Shown one piece after another: positions 23,561 to 31,725 of a stretch of DNA of 64,000 nucleotides. This stretch comes from Dehalobacter alkaniphilus (GTDB taxonomy: Bacteria; Bacillota; Desulfitobacteriia; Desulfitobacteriales; Syntrophobotulaceae), in contig CP148031.1 of the NCBI GenBank assembly GCA_040500365.1, positions 1,364,001-1,428,000 of the forward strand, read 5' to 3'. Numbering within the stretch: position 1 is the stretch's first letter; each line of letters begins with the position of its first letter. The notes under the pieces were generated by a model. That model saw only the letters and a program-made list of their open reading frames with translations. It did not search any database and had not been told where the DNA came from. The position numbers were made by a program, and so were the translations under genes.

Positions 23561-24091
23561 TTTTTCGCGTTTGTAGGCTGCGATATACGGAAGGTTTCGG
23601 TACTTTTCCTGGTAATCGAGGCCATACCCGACTACAAATTGGTCCGGCATAAGAAAACAGCAATAATCGATGTTAATGGTGAGGAGCCTTTCCGAGGGAT
23701 TGTCCAGCAGGGTGCATATTTTTAGACTAGCCGGCTTCGCAGCTTCAAGGTGCTGGCAGATATAAGCAAGCGTAAGTCCGGTTCCGACCACATCTTCTAC
23801 CAAAAGAACATGTTTGCCGGTGATCGAAAGGTCAAGATCTTTCGCAAATTTTACAATGCCAGTTTTATTCGTTTCATCAGGGAAGGCCCTGATCGACAGA
23901 AAATCAATGCTTAAGGGTATCGTCAGGTGCCGGGTCAGGTCAGCCAAAAAGTAAAACGATCCTTTTAGGACGCTGATCACAACCAGCTCCTTGCCCTGAT
24001 AGTCGGTATCAATGATTCGCCCGGTTTCGGCGACTTTCCGTTGAATCTCCTCTGCGGTGAAAATGATCTTCCCGACAGCATTAGCGTTCAT
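23558..24091 (-). CDS. hpt: Hypoxanthine phosphoribosyltransferase
   Basis: 177-aa purine-salvage enzyme converting hypoxanthine or guanine plus PRPP to IMP or GMP. The PRPP loop reads VLLVEDVVGTGLTLAYI. VISVLKGSFYFLADLTRHL near the N-terminus is the usual HPRT block, and PDQFVVGYGLDYQEKYRNLPYI is the C-terminal signature. Length and domain order are normal. Its ATG overlaps the stop of the upstream cytidylate-kinase-like gene by 4 bases, so the two are translationally coupled. Confidence 0.95.
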   Translation of the reverse strand: MNANAVGKIIFTAEEIQRKVAETGRIIDTDYQGKELVVISVLKGSFYFLADLTRHLTIPLSIDFLSIRAFPDETNKTGIVKFAKDLDLSITGKHVLLVEDVVGTGLTLAYICQHLEAAKPASLKICTLLDNPSERLLTINIDYCCFLMPDQFVVGYGLDYQEKYRNLPYIAAYKREK

Positions 24092-25017
24092 TGTGCAGAT
24101 CCTTTCTTAATGCCGAATCTCTCCAAAAGGGAATAAAAATCATTTTTAAAGACAATGTTAATGTTGGTGCCGGGATAGAGCCGTTTGAGCAGCTTAACCT
24201 TTTTCTTTTTTTCTGAAGCATATTTTTGGTTCATCGTGGTCAGTTCAATGAACGTATTAAATCTGGGCAGGTAAAAATCAGGTGAAAACGCCATCGTAAC
24301 ATTGCCCTCTTCATCCCATTGAATCGGGAACGTACGAGGCTCGTACTCCCAGTCAAGGTGGTACATATCCAGGATTCCGGCAAATTCCTCTTCGGATGGA
24401 TGCTTGAAAATAATCGGTTTTTTACCGTCCTGAGAAGGACATTCAGCTGCAGGGGAGTAAAGCTGCTTGTTTCTGGTATAGTACTCCAGAAGCGCAGCAC
24501 CTTCTTCGATGCCGAAAAAATCTGTGTTCAGCGTAATACCGTAAAGAGAAGGATCAGACCAATCTCTATGATAAATGGTGGAAATATACCGTTTGTGCTT
24601 GCGGTCGGTCAGCTCCAGGAATCTTTCGGCATTGGAGCGGTCCAGACGGAGATTATGCATGACCCGGCCGGTTCGAACTTCATCTGAAGCTATGATTCTG
24701 ACATGGATCGCTTCAGGATGGCGGGAGAAAATAATCTGAGCGCCGAGACCGAAGATGATAGCAGGCTGTTCAGAAATATAACTTTTTAATCTGTTTTCAA
24801 TATGCTCGGCAAAGGTAAGGCCTTGAGAGGACAGATTCAAATAAAAGCCGGGGCTTTCTTTCAGCATATGTAGCTCATGCTTGTCGGCAATCTCCGGCAG
24901 CCATTGGTTCACAACAAAATCGTGTGTAATCAGAGGCAGATCCAATTTATTGGCGAGGAGCCCAGATATTTCTTTCCCCAGGCTTCCTGTTTGTCTGGAA
25001 ATCGTAAGAAATACCAA
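24088..25017 (-). CDS. Cytidylate-kinase-like protein with C-terminal PD-(D/E)XK-like region
   Basis: About 309 aa. Residues 1-200 match the cytidylate-kinase-like family (LTISRQTGSLGKEISGLLANKL...PLITHDFV, then RIIASDEVRTGRVMHNLRLDRSNAERFLELTDRKHKRYI). The P-loop is GSLGKE rather than a full Walker A, so kinase activity is uncertain. The last 100 residues read SPDFYLPRFNTFIELTTMNQKYASEKKKK, a D-x(n)-ExT...K pattern like a PD-(D/E)XK nuclease fold. TTG at 25017 is chosen because GGGGGTG stands 6 bases before it; a GTG at 25032 lacks a site. It is coupled to hpt, which suggests a nucleotide-related role. Confidence 0.7.
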   Translation of the reverse strand: MVFLTISRQTGSLGKEISGLLANKLDLPLITHDFVVNQWLPEIADKHELHMLKESPGFYLNLSSQGLTFAEHIENRLKSYISEQPAIIFGLGAQIIFSRHPEAIHVRIIASDEVRTGRVMHNLRLDRSNAERFLELTDRKHKRYISTIYHRDWSDPSLYGITLNTDFFGIEEGAALLEYYTRNKQLYSPAAECPSQDGKKPIIFKHPSEEEFAGILDMYHLDWEYEPRTFPIQWDEEGNVTMAFSPDFYLPRFNTFIELTTMNQKYASEKKKKVKLLKRLYPGTNINIVFKNDFYSLLERFGIKKGSAQ

Positions 25018-25108
25018 ATCAGTCACCCCCACAGCAGTAATGATATCGGTTCAGTCCTCAGATCATTATACCATATCAGGCCAATTAGCATCGGAACGCT
25101 GGGAATGA

Positions 25109-25879
25109 CTAAACTGGTCTCTTTTTCCTAAGTTTTACAAAGAGAAGAACGGCCGAAAGCAAAATTGCTGCAATACTGATGACTTGGGCTATTTTAAATG
25201 GACCAAGCATCAGACTGTCGGTTCTGAGACTCTCAATAATAAAACGGCCTGCCGAGTACAGCAATAAGTAAAGCAAGAACATGATGCCGTGAGGTGTTGA
25301 TTTCTTCTTGATCAGCCAGAACAAGAACAAAAAGATCAAAGTATCCCATAAAGACTCATATAAAAAAGTCGGATGGTAATATTGGCCGTCAATATACATG
25401 CCTTGCTGAATAAAATGCGGAAATTTACTGATAAAGGATTCACTAACCGGGCCGCCATGTGCTTCCTGATTAAGAAAGTTGCCCCATCTGCCAATCGCCT
25501 GGCCGATAACCAGACTTGGCGCGATAACATCGGCCACAGACCAGAATTTTAAATCCGGATCTCTGCGGGTAACCACTAAGACCGCCAGAAAACCGCCGAT
25601 AATTCCGCCGTGAATGGCTAATCCGCCATGCCAGACAGCCGCGATTTCCGCCGGATGAGAGATGTAATAATGCAAATTGAACAGGACATAATACAGTCTT
25701 GCTCCGATCAGAGCAGCGGGAATCATAACAACCAGCAGATCAAAAAATTTGTCCGGGTCCAGCCTGCGATAGTTCGTATGATAGTTCGCGAGAATGAGTC
25801 CGGCACAAAACGCCAGAGCAATCAGTATACCGTACCAATGAACAGAAAAAGGACCAATTTCAAATGCAATAGGGTTCAA
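25109..25879 (-). CDS. lgt: Prolipoprotein diacylglyceryl transferase
   Basis: About 256-aa membrane enzyme that moves diacylglycerol from phosphatidylglycerol to the lipobox cysteine of prolipoproteins. Seven hydrophobic segments are visible. The Lgt signature is IGRWGNFLNQEAHGGPV, with HWYGILIA near the start, WHGGLAIHGGIIGG in the middle and YHPTFLYES and GRFIIESLRTD toward the C-terminus. TTG at 25879 is preferred (GGGAG 9 bases upstream, protein starting LNPIAFEIGPFSVHWYG); an ATG at 25933 would add 18 atypical residues. A lipoprotein client is encoded at 38788. Confidence 0.95.
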   Translation of the reverse strand: MNPIAFEIGPFSVHWYGILIALAFCAGLILANYHTNYRRLDPDKFFDLLVVMIPAALIGARLYYVLFNLHYYISHPAEIAAVWHGGLAIHGGIIGGFLAVLVVTRRDPDLKFWSVADVIAPSLVIGQAIGRWGNFLNQEAHGGPVSESFISKFPHFIQQGMYIDGQYYHPTFLYESLWDTLIFLFLFWLIKKKSTPHGIMFLLYLLLYSAGRFIIESLRTDSLMLGPFKIAQVISIAAILLSAVLLFVKLRKKRPV

Positions 25880-26081
25880 GAAAATCAACTCCCGTATTAA
25901 TGAATACACTATCTTTCCGGAATTGTCCAGCAAAAATGCCCGATTGAACTCTTCCAGGAATCGTGTAGAAGCATTACTGGATATTTGCGAAAAGACCGAT
26001 ACCGTAGTATTGTGGTGTTATCAGGTAAGTTTAAGGTTATTCTATTACTCTTTGCTATGAATTGTTTTCAGGGGGTAGGCA

Positions 26082-27011
26082 ATGCAAATATTATTAATCT
26101 ATAATCCGCTTGCCGGAAACGGCAGCTTTAATAATCACTTGGACAGCATTATTGAAGCTGTCCAAGATAAAGGCTATTATTTGGTCCCTTACAGGATCAG
26201 CACTACGGAAGCCCTGGAAAAAATGGTCTCCTCAGCGGATATCAACAGTTTCAACAGGATCTGGATTGCCGGGGGCGACGGGACGATCCACCAGGTCATC
26301 AATGTTCTTTTTTGTTATGATTGCCAGATCCCGGTTGGAATATATCCGGTAGGAACTGCTAATGACTTTGCCCGTTATTTTCATTTTCCGGAGCGGGTCA
26401 ATGAAATGACGGAGATTCTGCTTCAGGATCATTTTACAGTTTGCGATATCGGGGTCGCCAATGGCCGCTATTTTTTAAATGTGGCCAGCCTGGGTTTTCT
26501 GATCGATGTCAGCCAAAAAACTCCCAAAAGAATCAAACAAAGTTTTGGGGCTCTCGCCTATTATTTAAAGGGTGTTGAAGAATTCGCCAATATGAAGCCG
26601 GTGAAAGTTAGTATTCGGAGCCGGGAAGCCAATCGCGACGATGAAGTGTATTTCATCTTGATTATGAATGGCAAATCGGCAGGCGGTTTTAAGAGGATAG
26701 CGCCGTTGGCTTCTATAAGCGATGGTCTGCTTGATGTGTATATTTTTAAACCATGTCCAGTTCTCGAACTGATCCCGTTGGTTATCAAAGTGGCGAACGG
26801 TGAACATGCGGAGAGCCCATATGTAGACTACTTCCAGACGGCAGAGCTGACAATCAACTGTCGGGAATCGATTGGTACGGATTTAGACGGAGAAAAAGGG
26901 TTTGATTTTCCGTTAAGAGTCACTGTTGAGCCCGCCAAACTTAAAGTCATTACCAGAGAGAATCAAGAGGAAGGCTATCTGGATAAAACCGGTTTTGGCT
27001 TCTTAATTTAG
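26082..27011 (+). CDS. Diacylglycerol/lipid kinase (YegS/DgkB-like)
   Basis: 309-aa cytoplasmic lipid kinase of the DAGK catalytic family, which phosphorylates diacylglycerol or related lipids. The nucleotide-binding signature GGDGTIHQVINVL lies at about residues 65-77. Other blocks are IYNPLAGNG at the start, GIYPVGTANDFARYF and, in the C-terminal beta domain, IAPLASISDGLLDVYIF and LDGEKG. The length is standard (290-310 aa). GGGGG precedes the ATG. It is divergent from lgt and may serve membrane lipid turnover. Confidence 0.92.
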   Translation: MQILLIYNPLAGNGSFNNHLDSIIEAVQDKGYYLVPYRISTTEALEKMVSSADINSFNRIWIAGGDGTIHQVINVLFCYDCQIPVGIYPVGTANDFARYFHFPERVNEMTEILLQDHFTVCDIGVANGRYFLNVASLGFLIDVSQKTPKRIKQSFGALAYYLKGVEEFANMKPVKVSIRSREANRDDEVYFILIMNGKSAGGFKRIAPLASISDGLLDVYIFKPCPVLELIPLVIKVANGEHAESPYVDYFQTAELTINCRESIGTDLDGEKGFDFPLRVTVEPAKLKVITRENQEEGYLDKTGFGFLI

Positions 27012-27145
27012 ATGTAAAAATTTCAATGCAAACGTTAATGAAAACATTCGTATTGAAGACAGGTCCGGGTAAATATTTTTATTTTGGGCAGATTAATGAT
27101 GAAAACAAATTGCTTTAAAATATTTGATGAAAAGGAGGAATTGTC

Positions 27146-27421
27146 TTGAGTGTTATCGGCTGGATTATTTTAGGCGGCCTTGCGGGGTGGATTGCCAGCA
27201 TGATTACAGGCCGTGATGCCAAAATGGGCGTTGGAATGAATATTGTTGTCGGGATCATCGGGGCGTTCATCGGTGGATGGATCGTCAACATTTTCGGAGG
27301 AATAGGGATCAATGGATTTAATATCTGGAGTTTCTTGGTTGCTCTCCTCGGTGCGGTGATCCTGTTGTCCATCGTCAATGCCTTAACGGGCAGGAAACAT
27401 CACAATCAGTATCAGTCGTAA
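27146..27421 (+). CDS. GlsB/YeaQ/YmgE-family small membrane protein
   Basis: 91-aa integral membrane protein with three helices and repeated glycine motifs (ILGGLAGWIASMITG, MNIVVGIIGAFIGGWI, FLVALLGAVILLSIV). This is the transglycosylase-associated/GlsB stress-protein family, common in general stress responses of Gram-positive bacteria. The start is TTG with AAGGAGG upstream. It is followed by a clear terminator and is probably a single-gene unit. Confidence 0.92.
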   Translation: MSVIGWIILGGLAGWIASMITGRDAKMGVGMNIVVGIIGAFIGGWIVNIFGGIGINGFNIWSFLVALLGAVILLSIVNALTGRKHHNQYQS

Positions 27422-27450
27422 ACGTTATCCCGGATTTTGATGGATGCCAG

Positions 27451-27485
27451 AAACGGCGGAGTAAATCTCCAGCCGTTTTTTATTT
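27451..27485 (+). terminator. Terminator after the GlsB-like gene
   Basis: AAACGGCGGAG pairs with CTCCAGCCGTTT over a short TAAAT loop, then TTTTTATTT. Confidence 0.88.
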
Positions 27486-27554
27486 AGCAGCCAAATCAAC
27501 CCAACACAACTGACTTAGCACAGTTCTGTCTCAGTGCATACTGATCCACAACAC

Positions 27555-27725
27555 TTGACAAATATTCGAAAATTTGATAGCATTACCTAAAATTATATCA
27601 TACAGTTTTATATTTAAAGGCTGTACCATGACAGTATAAAGCATTCGTCTTTAACAGAAATGCTAAGGGGTGAAGGCTTTTTTGGTATATCAGAAAAAGT
27701 CTAAGCACTTTCTGATATCTCTAGG
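27555..27725 (+). other. Non-coding stretch with promoter-like boxes and hairpins
   Basis: TTGACA (27555-27560), 17-bp spacer, TAGCAT (27578-27583). Downstream are CTGT-accatg-ACAG, AGCATT...AATGCT and a strong ATATCAGAAA...TTTCTGATAT hairpin (about 27684-27719). No open frame with a ribosome binding site is seen. It may be a small RNA, a leader for the gene at 28007 or the flank of the adjacent mobile element; the evidence does not decide. Confidence 0.3.
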
Positions 27726-27731
27726 TGCAGC

Positions 27732-27945
27732 TAGTACCATGTCAACCCTAAATCTATATATCCTGGCGGCAGATTTCTGTTAATACTGCGTTGTCTTGTC
27801 GCTCCTATGACATCCATGGCATCCGCGACATTTGTCCATCCGTGGACTTCAATCACCATACGCTCGGTATGCCTCAATCCTCCGCCTTGTCTTAAAAGAA
27901 ATCTGCTCCCCATTATATTACAGTTTTAAGGTTGACAAGGTACTA
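27732..27945. mobile_element. 214-bp MITE-like element with 22-bp terminal inverted repeats
   Basis: The left end (27732-27753) and the right end (27924-27945) are inverted repeats matching at 19 of 22 positions. The outermost bases are CTAGTACC and GGTACTAG, consistent with a TA or CTAG target duplication as made by Tc1/mariner-IS630-like or similar elements. The interior has a 60-codon open frame on the minus strand ending in the left repeat, possibly the tail of a transposase but not recognisable. A solo copy of the same end lies at 3502-3523. Confidence 0.62.
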
Positions 27946-28006
27946 GAGGTATGGCGCCGGTAAAGTTTTCTATAGTTTATAAGATATAAAATGCTAGGAG
28001 GAGATT

Positions 28007-30541
28007 ATGTTGAAACTTGCGTTTTCAACCCTGGGTTGCCCGGATTTCAGCTGGACCGATATCTATTCCATGGCCAAGGACTTTGGCTTTGACGGCATTG
28101 AAATCCGTGGTCTGGGCAGTGAGATATTTGCAGTGCAGGCCCAGCCTTTTACTGAGTCTCAGTTGCCGCAAACCATAAAAAAGTTATCCGAACTCCGTAT
28201 TCAAATTCCTTGTCTGTCTTCCGGCTGTTGTCTAAAGTATGCTGAGAAAGCGGAACAGAATCATCAGGAGATCGTTCAGTATATTGAATTAGCCTCCAAG
28301 CTAGGAACCCCGTATATCCGTATCCTTGCCGATATTGCACCACAGCCGGCTGGTGAAGTCGATGACAAGGTGGTGCTTGCTGCGTTGAACCGTCTGGTAC
28401 CTCTGGCCGAAGAAAAAGGCGTCACCCTCCTGGTCGAAACCAACGGAGTCTATAGCGATACTACCCGCTTATGTCATCTGCTGGACCATGTAGCCAGTGA
28501 CAATGTTGGTGCCTTGTGGGATATGCATCACCCTTACCGTTTTGCAGATGAGACACCTGGAAAGACTGTTCAGAACCTTGGTGCCTATATTAAATATGTA
28601 CATATCAAGGATTCCGTTTTAGAGAACGGCACCACCCGGTACCGCATGATGGGAGAAGGAGATTTACCCATCGATGAGATGATGCGAGCCCTGCATTCGA
28701 TTAACTATGAAGGTTATGTTTCCCTGGAATGGGTCAAACGCTGGGCTGCGGACCTGGATGATGCCGGCGTTGTTTTCCCGAATTTTGCAGAATATATGAG
28801 CCGTTACACGGAAAAAACATCGGTGAAAGGTCATTTGTACGATAACAATGCCAAGACCGGAAAATATATCTGGCAAAAAGACACGCTGATTGACCTGACC
28901 TTCCCCCAGGTGCTTGACCGGATGGTGGATGAGTTCCCGGATCAGTATGCTTTCCGTTATACGACCATGGATTATACCCGTACGTATGAAGAATTCCGGG
29001 ACGATGTTGACACATTTGCACGCGCCCTGATCGCGATGGGTGTCAGACCCGGGGACCATGTTGCGACCTGGGCCACCAACGTTCCGCAGTGGTACATTAC
29101 CTTTTGGGCGGCGACCAAGATTGGCGCTGTGCTGGTAACCGTAAACACCGCGTATAAGATTTATGAGGCAGAATATCTGCTGCGCCAGTCGGATACACAT
29201 ACGCTGGTCATGATCGACGGATATAAGGACTCCGATTATGTCGGCATTATCAAGGAGCTTTGCCCCGAGTTGGAGACTGCCGAGGCCGGAAAGCCGCTGC
29301 ATATCAAACGGCTGCCTTTCTTACGCAATATTGTCACGGTTGATTCCAGGCAGAACGGCTGTCTGACCTGGGAAGATGCGATTACCCTGGCTGACAAAGT
29401 CCCCGTTGAGGAAGTATACCGCCGTGCGCTTTCCCTTAACCGTCATGATGTCTGCAACATGCAGTATACCTCAGGAACCACAGGGTTCCCGAAAGGCGTT
29501 ATGCTGACACACTATAATGTCGTGAATAACGGGAAAAATATCGGCGACTGCATGGATCTTTCCACAGCCGACCGCATGATGATTCATGTCCCGATGTTCC
29601 ATTGCTTCGGGATGGTGCTGGCGATGACTGCGTCCATGACCCATGGGGTGACCATGTCCCCAATACCGGCGTTTTCGCCGAAGATATCGCTGGATTGCAT
29701 CAACAGGGAAAAAATCACCGCCTTCCACGGTGTCCCGACCATGTTTATTGCGATGCTCGAGCATGAAGATTTTCCGAAAACAGACTTCTCCTACATGCGG
29801 ACCGGAATCATGGCAGGAAGCCCGTGTCCTGTGAAGGTTATGCAGGATGTCGTCGAGAAGATGAATATGAATGAAATCACCATTGTCTTCGGACAGACCG
29901 AATCTTCACCTGGCTGCACCCAGAGCCGTGTCGACGATTCCGTCGAACTGCGGGTTGCCACTGTAGGCCGTGCTTTGCCAGGTGTTGAGTGCAAGATCGT
30001 GGATCCGAAGACCGGGGAAGATCTTCCGGATAATGAGGACGGCGAATTTGTTGCCAGGGGCTACAATATCATGAAAGGCTATTATAAAATGCCCGAAGCC
30101 ACCGCTGCGGCGATTGATGAGAACGGCTGGCTGCACACCGGCGACCTGGCCAGACGCGATGAGAACGGATACTATAAAATTACCGGACGTATCAAGGACA
30201 TGATCATTCGCGGCGGGGAAAACATCTATCCGAAAGAAATCGAAGATTTTATTTATACCCATCCAAAGGTCAAGGACGTTCAGGTTATTGGTGTCCCTGA
30301 CAAACAATATGGGGAAGAGATTATGGCCTGTGTCATACTGAAGGACGGTGTCGAACTGACCGCTGATGAGCTGAAGGATTTTGTCCGCACTCACATGGCC
30401 AAGCACAAAACACCGCGTTACATTGACTTTGTCGCAGAATTTCCGATGAATGCCGCAGGCAAAATTATGAAATATAAAATGCGCGAAAACGCGGTCGAAA
30501 AGTTGAACCTTCAGGCCGACAACAGTATTGAAACTGCCTAA
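28007..30541 (+). CDS. Fusion of sugar-phosphate isomerase-like TIM barrel and acyl-CoA synthetase
   Basis: 844-aa two-domain protein. Residues 1-265 form a xylose-isomerase/AP-endonuclease-2-like TIM barrel (FGFDGIEIRGLG, LLVETNGV, ALWDMHHPYRFADE, YVHIKDS, YVSLEWVKRW), with probable metal ligands Glu/Asp/His/Glu. Residues about 285-835 are an AMP-forming acyl-CoA ligase: YTSGTTGFPKG (phosphate loop), FGQTESSPG, GWLHTGDLARRDENGYY and the C-terminal catalytic lysine in AAGKIMKYK. The ligase half resembles medium-chain fatty acid-CoA ligases. The fusion suggests that a hydroxylated or sugar-like acid is isomerised and then activated to its CoA ester. AGGAGG precedes the ATG. There are no operon partners. 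Confidence 0.88.
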   Translation: MLKLAFSTLGCPDFSWTDIYSMAKDFGFDGIEIRGLGSEIFAVQAQPFTESQLPQTIKKLSELRIQIPCLSSGCCLKYAEKAEQNHQEIVQYIELASKLGTPYIRILADIAPQPAGEVDDKVVLAALNRLVPLAEEKGVTLLVETNGVYSDTTRLCHLLDHVASDNVGALWDMHHPYRFADETPGKTVQNLGAYIKYVHIKDSVLENGTTRYRMMGEGDLPIDEMMRALHSINYEGYVSLEWVKRWAADLDDAGVVFPNFAEYMSRYTEKTSVKGHLYDNNAKTGKYIWQKDTLIDLTFPQVLDRMVDEFPDQYAFRYTTMDYTRTYEEFRDDVDTFARALIAMGVRPGDHVATWATNVPQWYITFWAATKIGAVLVTVNTAYKIYEAEYLLRQSDTHTLVMIDGYKDSDYVGIIKELCPELETAEAGKPLHIKRLPFLRNIVTVDSRQNGCLTWEDAITLADKVPVEEVYRRALSLNRHDVCNMQYTSGTTGFPKGVMLTHYNVVNNGKNIGDCMDLSTADRMMIHVPMFHCFGMVLAMTASMTHGVTMSPIPAFSPKISLDCINREKITAFHGVPTMFIAMLEHEDFPKTDFSYMRTGIMAGSPCPVKVMQDVVEKMNMNEITIVFGQTESSPGCTQSRVDDSVELRVATVGRALPGVECKIVDPKTGEDLPDNEDGEFVARGYNIMKGYYKMPEATAAAIDENGWLHTGDLARRDENGYYKITGRIKDMIIRGGENIYPKEIEDFIYTHPKVKDVQVIGVPDKQYGEEIMACVILKDGVELTADELKDFVRTHMAKHKTPRYIDFVAEFPMNAAGKIMKYKMRENAVEKLNLQADNSIETA

Positions 30542-30590
30542 GGTACTTCTAGGAAACCTTATTGTGTTTATCAAATGGCAAAAATTTTCT

Positions 30591-30619
30591 TTGGGATGAA
30601 TAGAAAATTATGGTATAAT
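30591..30619 (+). promoter_or_regulatory. Probable promoter of the GGDEF gene at 30640
   Basis: TTGGGA (30591-30596), 17-bp spacer, TATAAT (30614-30619). The predicted start of transcription (about 30626) lies downstream of the TTG at 30622, so translation more likely begins at GTG 30640 or 30643. Confidence 0.6.
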
Positions 30620-30639
30620 ATTTGCGTAATTCGCAAAAT

Positions 30640-31698
30640 GTGGTGAAACAGTTGGTCAGGAAGTTTGATTTGATCAAATATAAACCGCTGGAACGAAAAT
30701 TCCTGCTCTTTAGGTGGGGACTGCTTATTGTCGCCCTGGCTGAGCTGATCCGTTTTCAGGGCTCTTTCACGGGCGTGTTTTTTGTTGGTTTCTTTATTGC
30801 CCTTCTATATAATGCATTTATTTCCGTTTGTGTCTTCAGCAAGGACACCCGGGCCGAGAAACTGATGCGACTCAGCTTAGTGCTTGATATTCCTATTTGT
30901 ACCCTGTTGATGGCAGGAAATGTTGAATTACTGAATATGCTCTTTTTTTCCTATTTCTTCTTTGTTTCTTTTCACGGCATGCGTTATGGGATTCCGGGTT
31001 TGATCATTGCTACGGCCGAAAGCGTAGCCTCTTTATTCATTACGTCATTCAAAATTTCGGATCTGTTTGTATCCGTGAATATCTATCTGTTCAGCCTTCT
31101 GCTCCTAGCCTTCGGTTTTATTATTGTATTTGAAGTCAACAGTTTGCTGAATATCAGCCAATATCAGTTCAGAAAGGCCAAAAATCAGGCGGCCAGAGAT
31201 CCGCTGACGGGGCTTCCGAACCGCCTGCTGTTGGAAAAGAGTTTTCAGAAGGCTGTATCCAATTATCAGAGGACAGGGCAGCCTTTTTGCATTGCCATTT
31301 TTGATATTGATAATTTTAAAAAGATAAATGATCAGAAGGGACATGTCTTTGGCGACAAGGTTTTGCTGGTTTTAGCCCGTGTTTTAAAAACAAATGCCAG
31401 GGCCACTGATTTCATCTGCCGTTACGGCGGTGAGGAGTTTCTAATTATTCTTTATGGATGCGCACTGAAAGATGCCTGCCTAAAAGCGGATAAAATCAGG
31501 GAAGAATTTGCACTTAACAGTTATTTTGATAAGCCACTGACCGTGAGCGCCGGTGTCTGTCTCTACCAAAAAGGATGCTCGCTGACCGAAAATATTGAGA
31601 TTGCGGATAAAGCACTTTACGCTGCCAAAACAGCAGGGAAGAACAGGGTCATCTCAGGCAGCCGTTTCGGCGTTGATCTTTTCCATAAAGAAGCTTAA
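30640..31698 (+). CDS. Membrane diguanylate cyclase (GGEEF)
   Basis: About 352 aa. The N-terminal half holds about six hydrophobic helices with short loops and no recognised sensor family. The C-terminal GGDEF domain reads ARDPLTGLPNRLLLEKSF, FDIDNFKKINDQKGHVFGD and RYGGEEF (an active variant). It should synthesise c-di-GMP. The frame opens with TTG at 30622, but a TATAAT box just before it makes GTG 30640/30643 more plausible, and neither has a good Shine-Dalgarno sequence. The transcript may therefore be nearly leaderless. Confidence 0.85.
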   Translation: MVKQLVRKFDLIKYKPLERKFLLFRWGLLIVALAELIRFQGSFTGVFFVGFFIALLYNAFISVCVFSKDTRAEKLMRLSLVLDIPICTLLMAGNVELLNMLFFSYFFFVSFHGMRYGIPGLIIATAESVASLFITSFKISDLFVSVNIYLFSLLLLAFGFIIVFEVNSLLNISQYQFRKAKNQAARDPLTGLPNRLLLEKSFQKAVSNYQRTGQPFCIAIFDIDNFKKINDQKGHVFGDKVLLVLARVLKTNARATDFICRYGGEEFLIILYGCALKDACLKADKIREEFALNSYFDKPLTVSAGVCLYQKGCSLTENIEIADKALYAAKTAGKNRVISGSRFGVDLFHKEA

Positions 31699-31725
31699 AG
31701 ATCGAAATCCTCCACCCAAGCAGAA

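Noticed and set aside
28664..29302. 212-codon minus-strand frame
   Set aside because: Antisense shadow of the TIM barrel-CoA ligase gene.
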